Below are positions 18,853 through 29,498 of a DNA stretch of 60,012 nt, one piece after another. The position numbers and the translations under genes are program-made. Position 1 is the first letter of the stretch. The number at the start of each line of letters is the position of its first letter. The notes beneath the pieces are model-generated. The model had not been told where the DNA came from. It ran no database searches and saw only the letters and a program-made list of their open reading frames with translations. The DNA is from Domibacillus antri (GTDB lineage: Bacteria > Bacillota > Bacilli > Bacillales > Domibacillaceae). The stretch covers positions 1 to 60,012 of the forward strand of contig NZ_MSDU01000021.1 in the NCBI RefSeq assembly GCF_001936625.1, written 5' to 3'.

Positions 18853-19055
18853 TTTTCCACAGAAGTTATCCACATATCAACATCTTCATTTCTTTCTATT
18901 TTACCATACACGATTCTATCTTTCTGATCATTTTTAACATTCAGTTAATCTATTTTTCCTTACTTTGTAAAAAATACACATGAAAATCCCGGCTGCCCCC
19001 TGCTGACAACCGGGATTTTCAGTTTTTATCCACATACCCACAGGTTTCATCCACA
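18853..19055 (+). promoter_or_regulatory. DnaA-box cluster upstream of rlmH
   Basis: Two perfect TTATCCACA boxes (18866-18874, 19026-19034) and two one-mismatch boxes (18853-18861 and 19047-19055) lie in the same orientation, outside oriC by about 32 kb. From memory, Bacillus subtilis has a DnaA-box cluster beside the same gene (yydA). Likely a DnaA titration or regulation site. Confidence 0.6.
18982..19020. terminator. Terminator between the CxxH/CxxC gene and rlmH
   Basis: A perfect 11-bp stem GAAAATCCCGG/CCGGGATTTTC with a 17-base loop. T-runs of four on each side plus further T on the plus side. Confidence 0.7.
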
Positions 19056-19070
19056 TTTTGTGGCCGAATG

Positions 19071-19214
19071 TTAGTTTCCCACAACATATATGGCCTGGTT
19101 TTCGCAAAATTCACATGAATCCGCTTCGTTTGTTTTTTCCAGCACGGGTGCGGTTTCCTGCTCGTCAACCGCAATATCCAGTGCCAGTTCAACGTGCTCT
19201 AAGCAGCAATACAT
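19071..19214 (-). CDS. CxxH/CxxC mini-protein
   Basis: A 47-residue protein missed by length filters. It begins MYCCLEHVELALDIAVDE, holds ETAPVLEK, and has a C-terminal CEFCENQAIYVVGN. The paired motifs CCLEH and CEFC suggest one metal site, probably zinc. A strong GGAGG lies eight bases before the ATG, which is 12 bases downstream of the htrC stop, so the two are co-translated. The family occurs at this position in many Bacillaceae; its function is unknown. Confidence 0.85.
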   Translation of the reverse strand: MYCCLEHVELALDIAVDEQETAPVLEKTNEADSCEFCENQAIYVVGN

Positions 19215-19226
19215 CTTTTTCCTCCA

Positions 19227-20426
19227 TTATAAATCACTTTCAGCCACAAGCGTCAGCTCTGTTTCCCGCTGTTTCCCGTCACGATAATAGGTGACGTTTA
19301 CGGTGTCGCCGTCTTGTTTATTGTTATACATATATTTGCGCAGCGCAATAACATCCTGCACCGGTTCGCCATCAAGCGCGGTGATAACGTCATATTCCCG
19401 CAGTCCGGCTTTGGCTGCCGGTGAGTTAGTGAGAACCTGCTCGATGATGACGCCTTCCTTGACAGCTTCAGGCAGCTTTAATGTTTGCTGCTGATGGTAG
19501 GATGGCAGCTCGCTCAAGTTTTGAAGCGTGACACCCATTGCCGGCCGTCTTACTTCACCGAATGATTCGAGGTCTTTAATAATCGGAAGGGCCGCATCAA
19601 TTGGTATGGACAGCCCGATTCCTTCAACGGCGCTTTGGGCAATTTTCATTGAGTTAATGCCGACAACCTGCCCCGCAATATTGACGAGCGCCCCGCCGCT
19701 GTTTCCCGGGTTGATCGCCGCGTCCGTCTGTAATACTTCCGCCTGCCAGTCATTGATCGTATCGCCATTTAAGTCCACTGGAATCGCACGTTCTAGACCT
19801 GATACAACCCCCTGTGTGACTGAACCGGAAAATTCAAGACCGAGCGGATTCCCGATGGCGATAACGGGTTCACCGATTTTCAATGCTTCCGAATCGCCAA
19901 ATTCAGCTGTTTTCTCGACATTTACGCCTCTGATCGATAAAACAGCCAAGTCGGTCCAGACATCACCGCCAATGAGCTCTGCCGGTTCTTTTGTACCGTC
20001 CGCAAGCGTCACCTCAAGCTGCTGTGCGCCTTCAATAACGTGATAATTTGTGACGATAAAGGCTGTACCGCCTTCTTTTTTATAAATAACGCCGCTTCCT
20101 GTACCCGCTTCCTGTGTTGTCGGTTCAGCTCCGAAGAAATTCATTGATTCTTGAATATTTGTAATACCGACGACGGTATCTTTCGCTCTGTCCACCGCTT
20201 TTGTGATGTCAGTGGTCACATCAAGCGAAACCTGCTCTGTGCCGCGATTGCCGGATGGCTGATGGTCGACGATCGACTGCTCATCATTTTGATAATCAAC
20301 AATGGATGGCAGCGCCGCGATGACCACACCCGCTCCGATGACAACTCCGGCCAGTCCCGATAAAAAGTAGCCGCTTTTCCCGCCGCGTTTATGACGTTCA
20401 GTACGCCCTTCATCATAATAACCCAT
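19227..20426 (-). CDS. htrC: HtrA-like serine protease of the wal cluster
   Basis: A membrane-anchored trypsin-like protease (399 residues) with an N-terminal helix near 21-43, an extracytoplasmic protease domain and one PDZ domain (about 295-390). The catalytic triad is visible: His in NYHVIEGA near 128, Asp in TDLAVLSI near 158, Ser in NPGNSGGALVN near 240. It probably degrades damaged exported proteins at the membrane. Start ATG 20426 follows GATGAGG. It forms a unit with the CxxH/CxxC gene. It usually sits directly after walJ; here an oxidoreductase gene is inserted between them. Confidence 0.92.
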   Translation of the reverse strand: MGYYDEGRTERHKRGGKSGYFLSGLAGVVIGAGVVIAALPSIVDYQNDEQSIVDHQPSGNRGTEQVSLDVTTDITKAVDRAKDTVVGITNIQESMNFFGAEPTTQEAGTGSGVIYKKEGGTAFIVTNYHVIEGAQQLEVTLADGTKEPAELIGGDVWTDLAVLSIRGVNVEKTAEFGDSEALKIGEPVIAIGNPLGLEFSGSVTQGVVSGLERAIPVDLNGDTINDWQAEVLQTDAAINPGNSGGALVNIAGQVVGINSMKIAQSAVEGIGLSIPIDAALPIIKDLESFGEVRRPAMGVTLQNLSELPSYHQQQTLKLPEAVKEGVIIEQVLTNSPAAKAGLREYDVITALDGEPVQDVIALRKYMYNNKQDGDTVNVTYYRDGKQRETELTLVAESDL

Positions 20427-20540
20427 ATATGCCTCATCCTTTCCACCACGTTATTGTCTCACTTTTCATCCTGTCTATTCTGAAAAAATTATACGCCTTT
20501 GCAAAAAAAAAGTGCAAACGATATGCAAGCTGCTTATATT

Positions 20541-20578
20541 AAAAAAACCGCCTCAAAAGAAATGCTTTTAAGACGGTT
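20541..20578 (-). terminator. Terminator of the oxidoreductase gene
   Basis: AACCGTCTTAAAAG and CTTTTGAGGCGGTT (minus strand) form a 14-base imperfect stem with a 5-base loop followed by seven T. Confidence 0.85.
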
Positions 20579-20587
20579 CTATATTAT

Positions 20588-21685
20588 TTACGCTTCAAAG
20601 TCTTTAATTTTGGCATCCGGACTTAATATTTTTTCCGGTTCGAATTCTTCCAGTTTTTCACCGTTTTTCACTTTATTTGCCCAGTCTCCATTCGCAAGGG
20701 CGCCACGGCCGATTGTTACCGCATCCGCCTCGCCTTTTTCAAGGATTGCTCTTGCCTGTTCAGGATCTTCAAGATGCCCGTTTGCAATGACCGGTACTCG
20801 GCCAAACTGTTTAGCCAGCGCGGCAAGACTCGCTCCCTGCCCTTCAGGGAAAGCAGGCTGCCAGGCTTCATATTCTGTCACATGAATGAAATCGACCCCG
20901 GAACGTCCAAGCTGTCCAAAAATAATTTCCGCATCTTTTTCTTTACCTGCCCATTTGTGTGTGTGGTCGTTTACCTTTCCCTGCGAAATGCGAATGCCTA
21001 CTGTAAAGTCAGGACCAACTGCCGCGCGGACTGCTTTTACTACTTCTACTGACAAGCGAACACGGTTTTCGGTGGAGCCGCCATATTCATCGGTGCGCTG
21101 GTTCGTGTAATCCGTCAAAAATTGGTCCAAAATGTACCCATTGGCTCCATGAATTTCAACGCCGTCAAATCCGGCCTCTTTCGCCCGTTTCGCCGCTTCC
21201 GTAAAACCGGCAATAACATCCGCTATATCCTGTTTTGTCGCCTCTCTTGGTGTCGGGAATGAACCTTCTCCGCCATAAATGCCTAATTGTTCCCCTTTTG
21301 GTTCAACAGCAGATGGACCCATTGTTTCTTTTACGAAACGATTTCCTTGTGACAGGGCTCCCGCATGCATAAGCTGCGCAATAATTTTGCTGCCTTGCTG
21401 ATGAACAGCTTCCACAACTTTTTTCCACGCCTGCATTTGTTCATCATTGATGATGCCCGGCTGACCCAAATAGCCCTGGCTGTATTGATCATCAGGATAA
21501 ATGCCTTCTGTCACGATGAAACCAAAACCGCCGCGGGCAAATTTTTCATAGTATGATACCATTTGCTCTGTTGCCAATCCTTCTTGTGTGGCGCTTGTGC
21601 GCGTCATTGGCGCCACACCGGTACGATTTTCTAAACGTGTCGTGCCGAGTGTCACATCTGTGAATAGAACGGTTGAATTTGTCAT
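20588..21685 (-). CDS. Old Yellow Enzyme-family NAD(P)H:flavin oxidoreductase
   Basis: A TIM-barrel FMN oxidoreductase of 365 residues. It shows the OYE start RTGVAPMTRTSA, the substrate-binding GVEIHGANGYILDQFLTD, and the FMN-phosphate segment VPVIANGHLEDPE with TIGRGALANGDWANK. The expected role is ene-reduction of activated alkenes or related electrophile detoxification; the true substrate is unknown. The start is ATG 21685 after GGAGG; an earlier in-frame ATG has no site. It has its own terminator and lies between walJ and htrC, genes that are normally adjacent, so it is probably an insertion. It is not a close match to the shorter NamA. Confidence 0.88.
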   Translation of the reverse strand: MTNSTVLFTDVTLGTTRLENRTGVAPMTRTSATQEGLATEQMVSYYEKFARGGFGFIVTEGIYPDDQYSQGYLGQPGIINDEQMQAWKKVVEAVHQQGSKIIAQLMHAGALSQGNRFVKETMGPSAVEPKGEQLGIYGGEGSFPTPREATKQDIADVIAGFTEAAKRAKEAGFDGVEIHGANGYILDQFLTDYTNQRTDEYGGSTENRVRLSVEVVKAVRAAVGPDFTVGIRISQGKVNDHTHKWAGKEKDAEIIFGQLGRSGVDFIHVTEYEAWQPAFPEGQGASLAALAKQFGRVPVIANGHLEDPEQARAILEKGEADAVTIGRGALANGDWANKVKNGEKLEEFEPEKILSPDAKIKDFEA

Positions 21686-21791
21686 TAAAAATGCCTCCTT
21701 TTGTGTAAACCCCATCGTGTATTTTCACGTGTAAAAATTATCTTACAGTGTCAGCTGATTGTTCGTCCATTATTTTGTCTTATTTTTCTCT

Positions 21792-21834
21792 AAAAAAACG
21801 GCCACAGAGAATGATTCCCTGCAGCCGCTTTTTT
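21792..21834 (-). terminator. Terminator of the wal operon
   Basis: On the minus strand AAAAAGCGGC and GCCGTTTTTTT flank an inner CAGGGA/TCTCTG stem. Directly after the walJ stop codon. Confidence 0.85.
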
Positions 21835-22627
21835 AAACCATCGCGAGAGGTGTTGGTATTTTCGGATCGGTGTCGTACAGGTTAAACTGTTCGCCGACAC
21901 CGGCATCTTTCATTTGCAGTGTCTGCGTGACACTCATTTTCGCCAGTTCTTTCATGTTGTTATCAGCGCTTAAATGCGCCAGGTAAATGCGTTTTGTATT
22001 CGGGCCAATGACATCATTCATCGCAAGCGCGGCATCTTCATTTGACACGTGGCCGACATCGCTCAAAATACGTTGTTTAATGCTCCATGGGTAGCGGCCC
22101 ATGCGCAGCATGCCGACATCATGATTGCTTTCAAATACGTACGCGTCCGCATTGGCAATCAAGCCTTTCATCCGATCGCTTACGTAGCCTGTGTCCGTAA
22201 TGATCACAAGCTTTTTCTTCCCTTGATGAAAAATGTAAAACATCGGCTCGGCGGCATCATGTGACACGCCGAACGACTCAATATCAAGCGCGCCGAATGT
22301 TTTCACCGTTTCTGTTTCAAAAATGAACTTCTGGCTGTCATCAATTGTACCCGTCAGCCGGTCCATTGCCCGCCACGTTTTTGAATTGGCATACACCGGC
22401 AATTTATACTTTCTTGCCAGCACACCAAGTCCTTTAATGTGATCACTATGTTCATGTGTAACAAGAATGCCGGACAGGTCCGCAATTTGTTTGCCGATGG
22501 AACGAAACAGCTCTTCCATTTTTTTACCGCTCAGTCCCGCATCCACAAGAAATGAATGGCCGTCTGATTCGACAAAGACCGCATTGCCGGTGCTTCCGCT
22601 TGCAAGCACGCTAAATTGCATCGTCAT
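21833..22627 (-). CDS. walJ: Metallo-beta-lactamase-fold hydrolase WalJ (YycJ)
   Basis: A 264-residue protein of the RNase Z/beta-lactamase fold. The dinuclear metal motif is [10 protein letters not shown], with further His and Asp ligands in [18 protein letters not shown] and YLAHLSADN. It is an exonuclease-like member of the walRK operon linked to genome maintenance and cell-division coordination. I place the start at ATG 22627 after GGAGTGG rather than the GTG three codons earlier. It is the last gene of walRKHIJ and is followed at once by a terminator. Confidence 0.93.
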   Translation of the reverse strand: MTMQFSVLASGSTGNAVFVESDGHSFLVDAGLSGKKMEELFRSIGKQIADLSGILVTHEHSDHIKGLGVLARKYKLPVYANSKTWRAMDRLTGTIDDSQKFIFETETVKTFGALDIESFGVSHDAAEPMFYIFHQGKKKLVIITDTGYVSDRMKGLIANADAYVFESNHDVGMLRMGRYPWSIKQRILSDVGHVSNEDAALAMNDVIGPNTKRIYLAHLSADNNMKELAKMSVTQTLQMKDAGVGEQFNLYDTDPKIPTPLAMV

Positions 22628-22645
22628 GTATTCCACTCCAGTTAA

Positions 22646-23434
22646 TTACGACTCTTTTTTCGTCTGATAAATCGATCCGTCATAGGCGTTTACGTAAATT
22701 TCTTCCGTTTCATCGTCTTTTCTCAGCTGAAAATACCACGTCGGCGACAGCACTTGCGATTCCGTCAGCTGCACAAGGGTGTAATAGCCGAGTTCCGCAT
22801 TGGCAATTTCGCTGTCAGGCTGGATAAGTCCGTTTTTATACAGCGCATCAATGGCTTGAAATGCAGGCAAAATCGCTTCTTCATCCCGATTTTCATCGAT
22901 GTCTGACAGCATCGTCTGCTTGTAGCCGATAATATTTTCATTCTCATCCAGCTGTACTGTTAGCAGGCCGCTTATATTTTCAAAAAGCTTTTTATCATCA
23001 AACTGCTGATAAAAAATAACCGTTTGTGCATCGCGGTCCCGCTTCCAGTATGAATAATGCTCGCCATGAAGCACATTATTTTTTACAAATGAGACGATTT
23101 TTTCACGCGCCGCGCCGTCTGTATCATACGGTTTGTCCAGTTCACTGACAATTTCCGTTTCACCGTTTTGTATGTTGATCGTTTGATTCGTATAGAAAAG
23201 AAATTCTTTTTTTGAAAAAGTTTTCGGCTTGGCTGTCACAATGGATAATTCACCAGCATCCACCGGCAGCTTCTCGTACTCAATCCTATCGGAACGCAGC
23301 TTTTCTTCAATGGAGGCCTCTTTGATTACTTCGAACCGGCCGGCCCCATATTTGTTAAAAAACATGACAGCTAGAAACAGATCGAGCACAAGAAAAACGG
23401 CAATAAAAATGGTTTTCGTTTTACTCCAGTCCAT
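22646..23434 (-). CDS. walI: WalK regulator WalI (YycI)
   Basis: A bitopic membrane protein of 262 residues. It has a single N-terminal helix (KTIFIAVFLVLDLFLAVMFF) and an extracytoplasmic domain ending in AYDGSIYQTKKES, the YycI fold. Together with WalH it binds the WalK kinase and restrains it. The start is ATG 23434, with AAGGAGGAG 6-12 bases before it, inside the last 14 bases of walH, so the two are translationally coupled. Confidence 0.94.
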   Translation of the reverse strand: MDWSKTKTIFIAVFLVLDLFLAVMFFNKYGAGRFEVIKEASIEEKLRSDRIEYEKLPVDAGELSIVTAKPKTFSKKEFLFYTNQTINIQNGETEIVSELDKPYDTDGAAREKIVSFVKNNVLHGEHYSYWKRDRDAQTVIFYQQFDDKKLFENISGLLTVQLDENENIIGYKQTMLSDIDENRDEEAILPAFQAIDALYKNGLIQPDSEIANAELGYYTLVQLTESQVLSPTWYFQLRKDDETEEIYVNAYDGSIYQTKKES

Positions 23435-24758
23435 CGGCCGCTCCTCCTTCATCCGTCTCTAGCCGAAGCCACGCGCCGTTATATTCATAGTACCAGGAAG
23501 GCTCCAGTGCTAAAATTTTGGGCGATTCACGCTCCACTGTCATATCATAGCCGATGCGCATATCCGTCAAAAGGGTCGGATCAATATCTTGGTTGAGCAC
23601 TTTACCCAGCGCCTCTTCTCCGCTGTCGAGCTCAACCGGGGCTCCTGTTTCGGGAAGCGGATTATCCAGCTGAATCGTAGAGGATGGCCGTTCATATTGG
23701 TAAATGCGATCACGCCCCCAAATTTGATTCAGTTCTGACATGCCCTGTGCGTTAAAAACCGGGAAATCCCCGGAAAATAACCGGTAGCTGATGAGAGAGG
23801 AACCCGGTTCTGCTCTGAACAGCCGGTACTCATCCACCCAGCCGTTATGGTCATTGACAAAGCTGATACTTTTATCGATAAGCTGATCGAGTGCCATCGC
23901 CTGACCGATTTCCGCTTCCTGCGCCGGATTCACGTACCGGATGACACCGGTACTGTGATTGACCCGCATTAAACTTGAACCGTCCGTATATTCATCGCTT
24001 CCTGTCCGTGAACCTCGCCGAACATAACTCGGATCATTAAATAATGCTTTTTTAAACGTGTCGGCATCAATTTGTTCCGGTAAATATTTTTGCACAGACA
24101 ATACTGGCGGCTGCTCTCTTATAAACAAGAGCGATCCATTTGGAATTTGATGGGCGATGTACCGCTCCAAACGATCTGATTTTTTTAAAAACCGTGTTTT
24201 AAAGGCAGGTAGTGACGGCGATTCGACCCGGCTTTTAAATACAAGCCGTTCCTCTACAGAAACGAAGTAAACAGACGCGCTGTCACTCTGTCCTTCCGTT
24301 CCGGCAATAACAATCCGGTTAAATACGGCATTTGGCACGGCCGACTCATTAAACATCAACATATTTTTAATTGTGTTGAACGGAATGGATGATGTAAAAA
24401 ACAGCTCCACCCGTGAATTACCGGTGAGCAGCTCCTTAAACTGCTGCTCGTTCAATGTACCTGAAATATTTTCCGGCTCATAAAACGTCCACTCGGCCAT
24501 TTGCTCCATCACCCACGTCAGTTCTTCCTCCGCGACTGTTCCATAATGATCGTTTTGCAAATGAGCGACAATTTTAGATGGTTTCAACAGCTCAGAAACC
24601 TTTTGCTGCTGTCCGATCTCCACTTCAGTAACGATTTCATTTGAACCATCTGTTATCGTTTCATAAGAAGGCTGGTAGTTCCAGATGCCCCATGTGAATG
24701 CCAGACTTATAAGTACGAGTAATGCGAGGGCAACGGATTTGATTTTTTCATAATTCAT
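23421..24758 (-). CDS. walH: WalK regulator WalH (YycH)
   Basis: A 445-residue bitopic membrane protein with one N-terminal helix (ALALLVLISLAFTWGIWNY) and a large extracytoplasmic YycH domain. It forms a complex with WalI and WalK and tunes kinase activity. Its ATG shares the four bases ATGA with the walK stop, so translation is coupled; a TTG two codons earlier lacks support. Length agrees with the family. Confidence 0.94.
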   Translation of the reverse strand: MNYEKIKSVALALLVLISLAFTWGIWNYQPSYETITDGSNEIVTEVEIGQQQKVSELLKPSKIVAHLQNDHYGTVAEEELTWVMEQMAEWTFYEPENISGTLNEQQFKELLTGNSRVELFFTSSIPFNTIKNMLMFNESAVPNAVFNRIVIAGTEGQSDSASVYFVSVEERLVFKSRVESPSLPAFKTRFLKKSDRLERYIAHQIPNGSLLFIREQPPVLSVQKYLPEQIDADTFKKALFNDPSYVRRGSRTGSDEYTDGSSLMRVNHSTGVIRYVNPAQEAEIGQAMALDQLIDKSISFVNDHNGWVDEYRLFRAEPGSSLISYRLFSGDFPVFNAQGMSELNQIWGRDRIYQYERPSSTIQLDNPLPETGAPVELDSGEEALGKVLNQDIDPTLLTDMRIGYDMTVERESPKILALEPSWYYEYNGAWLRLETDEGGAADGLE

Positions 24759-26578
24759 TCCCAATCATCCTCTTCGGAAAGATCCGCCGGCAGTGTAAAG
24801 AAAATAGTCGTTCCTTTTCCTTCAATACTTGTTGCCCAGATGTGGCCGCCGTGAGCGGTAATGAGTTCTTTTGCAATGGCTAAACCAAGACCCGTGCCGC
24901 CCATTTTACGGGAGCGGGCACGGTCTACACGATAAAAACGTTCGAAAATGCGATCAAGGCTTTTTTTCGGAATCCCCATTCCCTGATCGCTGATGCTGAC
25001 CTGAATGGTGCTGCCGTGCTCTTCCACTTTAAATGAAACAAGCCCGCCTTCAGGTGAATATTTCAACGCATTGGAGATAATATTATCAATAACCTGCGTT
25101 AATTTATCCTGATCGATTGTCACATAAATCGGGTAGCGCGGCAGCTTGCGGCGGAATGTGACTTCCTGTGATTTCGTCATTTCGAACCGGTCGATAATCT
25201 TATTGAAAAATTCAATAAAGTCCGTATCTTTTTTGGTTAAATTGTATTCATGGCTGTCAAACTTCGATAGCTGGAGCAAGTCATTGACGAGCCGGATCAT
25301 CCGCTCTGTTTCTGTTTGTGTGACATCCAGAAAATTCGGCGCAATATCCGGGTCCTGCCAGGCGCCGTCAGCGAGCGCTTCTAAATAGCTGCGCATCGTT
25401 GTCAGCGGCGTCCGCAGTTCATGCGAAACGTTTGTAACGAATTCACGCCGCTCCATTTCAATTTTTTCCTGCTCGGTAATATCATGCAGGACGGTAATAA
25501 GGCCATTTACAAATCCGGTTTCTTTTTGAATAACGGAAAAATTGGCCCGCAAAATGTACGGACGATCATGCGTGCTGTAATCGAGAATAACCGAGTCCTG
25601 TTCATTCAGTAAATCATCAAATGAATAATCTTCTTCCAAATTTAACAGAGATACAATCGGCTGTGAAATAACTGTTTCACGTGAAACATTCAGCATTTTC
25701 GAAGCCGGTTCGTTAATTAAAATAACGCGTCCGCGGCGGTCTGTGGCAATAACCCCATCTGTCATATAGGAAAGGACCGATGACAGCTTGCGGCGCTCGC
25801 CTTCTGTCGTCGCCTGCGCTTCCTGAAGCCGCTTCGTCAAGTTATTGAACGTCACGGCCAGCTCGCCGATTTCATCCTGTCCGTACACCTTTACCTTACG
25901 GGAGAAGTTTCCTTTTCCAAGAGCAACCGCCTGGCGTCTCATATCCGTAATCGGCCGCGTAATGGTTCTGGCCAGTGTAATGCCAAGCACAGCCGTAATG
26001 GCCAATGCCAGAATTGCCGCAGAAAATAAAATTTCATTAATGTCTTCCAGCTGGCTGAATACCGTTTCGACATTGCCGATTAAATAAACCGCGCCAATGA
26101 CTTCACTGTTGGATGAAATAGGCGACGTATATACCCAGACACGCTGGCCGGTCCGCTCATCAATAAACATATTGTCTTCCGCTGCACCGGCGGAGAGTGA
26201 CCTTTTCACGGCAATTTCGGTCATCCTTTGCCCGACAACCCCCTGGTTGCTCACATCCGATGTGCCGATAATCCGGCTCCGTTCATCAATAACACGCACT
26301 TCTTTAATATCACTGGCGGAAAAATCCTCCAAAATACGCCGAATGTCCTGCTCCAGCGTATTGGACTCTTCATCACGCTCTTTCAGCATTTCTTCACGTA
26401 AATTGTACTCGAGTAAATTAACGCGTTCCTGCAGAGAGCTTTTAAAGTTAGTCACAAATTTTTCTTCAAGCGAGTTGACAAAATACACACTGATAATTTG
26501 CATCGCAAACAAAATAAGCAGCACGTATATAAGCACAAATTTCATCTGAATCGAACGAAAAAAACCTACCCGTTTCAT
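24755..26578 (-). CDS. walK: Essential cell-wall sensor histidine kinase WalK
   Basis: A 607-residue membrane kinase. Two helices (about 11-33 and 183-203) bracket an extracytoplasmic sensor domain; HAMP, PAS and the catalytic core follow. The phosphoacceptor is the His of VSHELRTPLTTM near 384; N, G1 and G2 boxes read IISNALKYSPEGG, DQGMGIP and GTGLGLAIAKEL. It phosphorylates WalR to balance autolysin expression with peptidoglycan synthesis. Overlaps walH by ATGA and follows walR by five bases. A perfect parS site is embedded near codons 297-302. Confidence 0.97.
   Translation of the reverse strand: MKRVGFFRSIQMKFVLIYVLLILFAMQIISVYFVNSLEEKFVTNFKSSLQERVNLLEYNLREEMLKERDEESNTLEQDIRRILEDFSASDIKEVRVIDERSRIIGTSDVSNQGVVGQRMTEIAVKRSLSAGAAEDNMFIDERTGQRVWVYTSPISSNSEVIGAVYLIGNVETVFSQLEDINEILFSAAILALAITAVLGITLARTITRPITDMRRQAVALGKGNFSRKVKVYGQDEIGELAVTFNNLTKRLQEAQATTEGERRKLSSVLSYMTDGVIATDRRGRVILINEPASKMLNVSRETVISQPIVSLLNLEEDYSFDDLLNEQDSVILDYSTHDRPYILRANFSVIQKETGFVNGLITVLHDITEQEKIEMERREFVTNVSHELRTPLTTMRSYLEALADGAWQDPDIAPNFLDVTQTETERMIRLVNDLLQLSKFDSHEYNLTKKDTDFIEFFNKIIDRFEMTKSQEVTFRRKLPRYPIYVTIDQDKLTQVIDNIISNALKYSPEGGLVSFKVEEHGSTIQVSISDQGMGIPKKSLDRIFERFYRVDRARSRKMGGTGLGLAIAKELITAHGGHIWATSIEGKGTTIFFTLPADLSEEDDWE
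25673..25688. promoter_or_regulatory. parS site inside walK
   Basis: TGTTTCACGTGAAACA, a perfect match to the Bacillus ParB-binding consensus. In frame it encodes part of NVSRET, the same peptide as the parS copy in parB. Confidence 0.95.
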
Positions 26579-26583
26579 TTAAG

Positions 26584-27294
26584 TTACTCCTGCTCTGGAT
26601 TACGCAAGTAGTAGCCTACTCCTCTTCGCGTCACGATCCATGACGGGTGGCTCGGATTATCTTCAATCTTTTCACGCAATCGGCGCACAGTCACATCCAC
26701 CGTCCGGACATCTCCGTAGTAATCGTAGCCCCACACCGTCTGCAGTAAATGTTCACGCGTCATCACCTGGCCGATATGTTTCGCCAAATAATGAAGCAAT
26801 TCAAATTCACGGTGCGTCAATTCGATCGTTTCGCCCCGTTTGGAGACGATATAAGCATCCGGATGAATCGTCAGCGCGCCGACCATAATTTCATTCGTAT
26901 CTACCTGTTCCTCTTCCTGTACAGGCACTGCCTGATGACGGCGCAGATTCGCTTTTACGCGGGCAATCAACTCACGCGTTGAAAACGGCTTTGTCACATA
27001 GTCATCCGCTCCGAGTTCAAGACCGAGCACCTTATCAATCTCCGAGTCTTTGGCCGTCAGCATAATGATCGGCATTTCATATTTTTTGCGCACTTCCCGG
27101 CACACCTCCATGCCATCACGTCCCGGAAGCATAATATCAAGCAAAACGAGATCCGGCTGCATTTCTTCCACCATCTCGACAGCCTGGTCGCCGTCATACG
27201 CACATTGCACGTCGTATCCTTCTTTTTTCAAATTAAACTGCAAAATATCTGCAATTGGCCTTTCATCATCTACAACCAATATCTTCTTTTGCAT
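26584..27294 (-). CDS. walR: Essential response regulator WalR
   Basis: An OmpR/PhoB-type regulator of 236 residues. The receiver domain has the acidic pair DDERP, the phosphoacceptor Asp in [13 protein letters not shown] near 53 and the Lys in [11 protein letters not shown]. The C-terminal winged helix ends in [30 protein letters not shown]. It controls autolysins and cell-wall genes. It is the first gene of walRKHIJ. The 200 bases upstream hold the tRNA terminator and presumably its promoter. Confidence 0.97.
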   Translation of the reverse strand: MQKKILVVDDERPIADILQFNLKKEGYDVQCAYDGDQAVEMVEEMQPDLVLLDIMLPGRDGMEVCREVRKKYEMPIIMLTAKDSEIDKVLGLELGADDYVTKPFSTRELIARVKANLRRHQAVPVQEEEQVDTNEIMVGALTIHPDAYIVSKRGETIELTHREFELLHYLAKHIGQVMTREHLLQTVWGYDYYGDVRTVDVTVRRLREKIEDNPSHPSWIVTRRGVGYYLRNPEQE

Positions 27295-27450
27295 AATCTA
27301 TATCCCTCACTTCTTTTCGATGAGTAGTAAAAGATGGCTTCAAATATTATATTTTATCATATTTGCGCTACTTTCGCTTTTCTTAACTTTATCATGAACA
27401 GCAGTTCCGTGACATCCGGCTTCCGGCCAGTAAAGATTTTGTAAAATAAC

Positions 27451-27489
27451 AAAAAGCACCACGGGAGCGAAATCACCGCGATGCTTTTT
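27451..27489 (-). terminator. Terminator of the tRNA transcript
   Basis: On the minus strand AAAAAGCA and TGCTTTTT close a GC-containing hairpin, right after tRNA-Phe and ending in five T. Confidence 0.75.
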
Positions 27490-27493
27490 TTTA

Positions 27494-27566
27494 TGGCTCA
27501 GGACGGAATCGAACCGCCGACACAAGGATTTTCAGTCCTTTGCTCTACCAACTGAGCTACTGAGCC
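27494..27566 (-). tRNA. tRNA-Phe (GAA)
   Basis: A cloverleaf on the minus strand with acceptor GGCTCAG/CTGAGCC, D arm AGCTCAGTTGGTAGAGC, anticodon loop CTGAAAA (GAA) and T arm GGCGGTTCGATTCCGTC. After the discriminator A the sequence is TAA rather than CCA, so the CCA end must be added by nucleotidyltransferase. Confidence 0.97.
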
Positions 27567-27709
27567 GATATCTAATGAAAAATTCATAAATTGGAGCTGC
27601 TGGGCCGTACAAGCGATTTTTTAAAAAAACATAGCGGCCGTGATCGTGAAGGACATTTCATAGGTGCGGACGGCCGCCATCAAGACATAACGTTAGGTTA
27701 AAGTAAAAA

Positions 27710-27786
27710 TGGCGGTCCGGACGGGACTCGAACCCGCGACCTCCTGCGTGACAGGCAGGCATTCTAACCAACTGAACTACCGGACC
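27710..27786 (-). tRNA. tRNA-Asp (GTC)
   Basis: Acceptor GGTCCGG/CCGGACC, D arm AGTTCAGTTGGTTAGAAT, anticodon loop CTGTCAC (GTC) and T arm GCGGGTTCGAGTCCCGT. The discriminator is G and CCA is encoded. It is transcribed with tRNA-Phe 143 bases downstream; the spacer between them holds no other RNA that I can see. Confidence 0.97.
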
Positions 27787-27887
27787 AATTTAATGATATG
27801 ATCAAAAGCTAACTTCACGGCGTCCTGCCGCAACGCTTTTGTGACCTGCTCAGCAGGCCCTAATATTGTTTACCAGCAACGTTGTTA

Positions 27888-27916
27888 ATAGTATCACATG
27901 CCTACAGGGGTGACAA
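27888..27916 (-). promoter_or_regulatory. Promoter of the tRNA-Asp/tRNA-Phe transcript
   Basis: The minus strand reads TTGTCA, 17 bases, TACTAT about 100 bases before tRNA-Asp. A CCTGCTGAGCAGG palindrome lies in the leader. The remaining bases to 28117 hold no feature that I can support. Confidence 0.6.
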
Positions 27917-28117
27917 TACATTTTTAAAAAATTTGTCATAATAAACGAATAAAACGATGAAATTTTGACAATTTTGCGTCTATTTCCAAACATTCCAAGC
28001 CAAATATCGTCATTTTATGCGGTATTTAATGAAAACAACAGGATATATGGGTAAAATTCGTTTTAACGTGAGCGTGACTAAGTTCCTATTATTGTAACCA
28101 TTTTTCTTTTTTCTTAA

Positions 28118-28153
28118 CCAAATAAAGAACCGACTCCGGAAAAGGAATCGGTT
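28118..28153 (-). terminator. Terminator of purA
   Basis: On the minus strand AACCGATTCC and GGAGTCGGTT pair with a 6-base loop, followed by CTTTATTT. Eleven bases after the purA stop. Confidence 0.75.
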
Positions 28154-28163
28154 TTCATAAAAA

Positions 28164-29486
<1,323 letters not shown>

Positions 29487-29498
29487 TCAAACACAATT

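Noticed and set aside
27567-27709. An additional tRNA between tRNA-Phe and tRNA-Asp
   Set aside because: No cloverleaf or T-arm consensus is found in the spacer.
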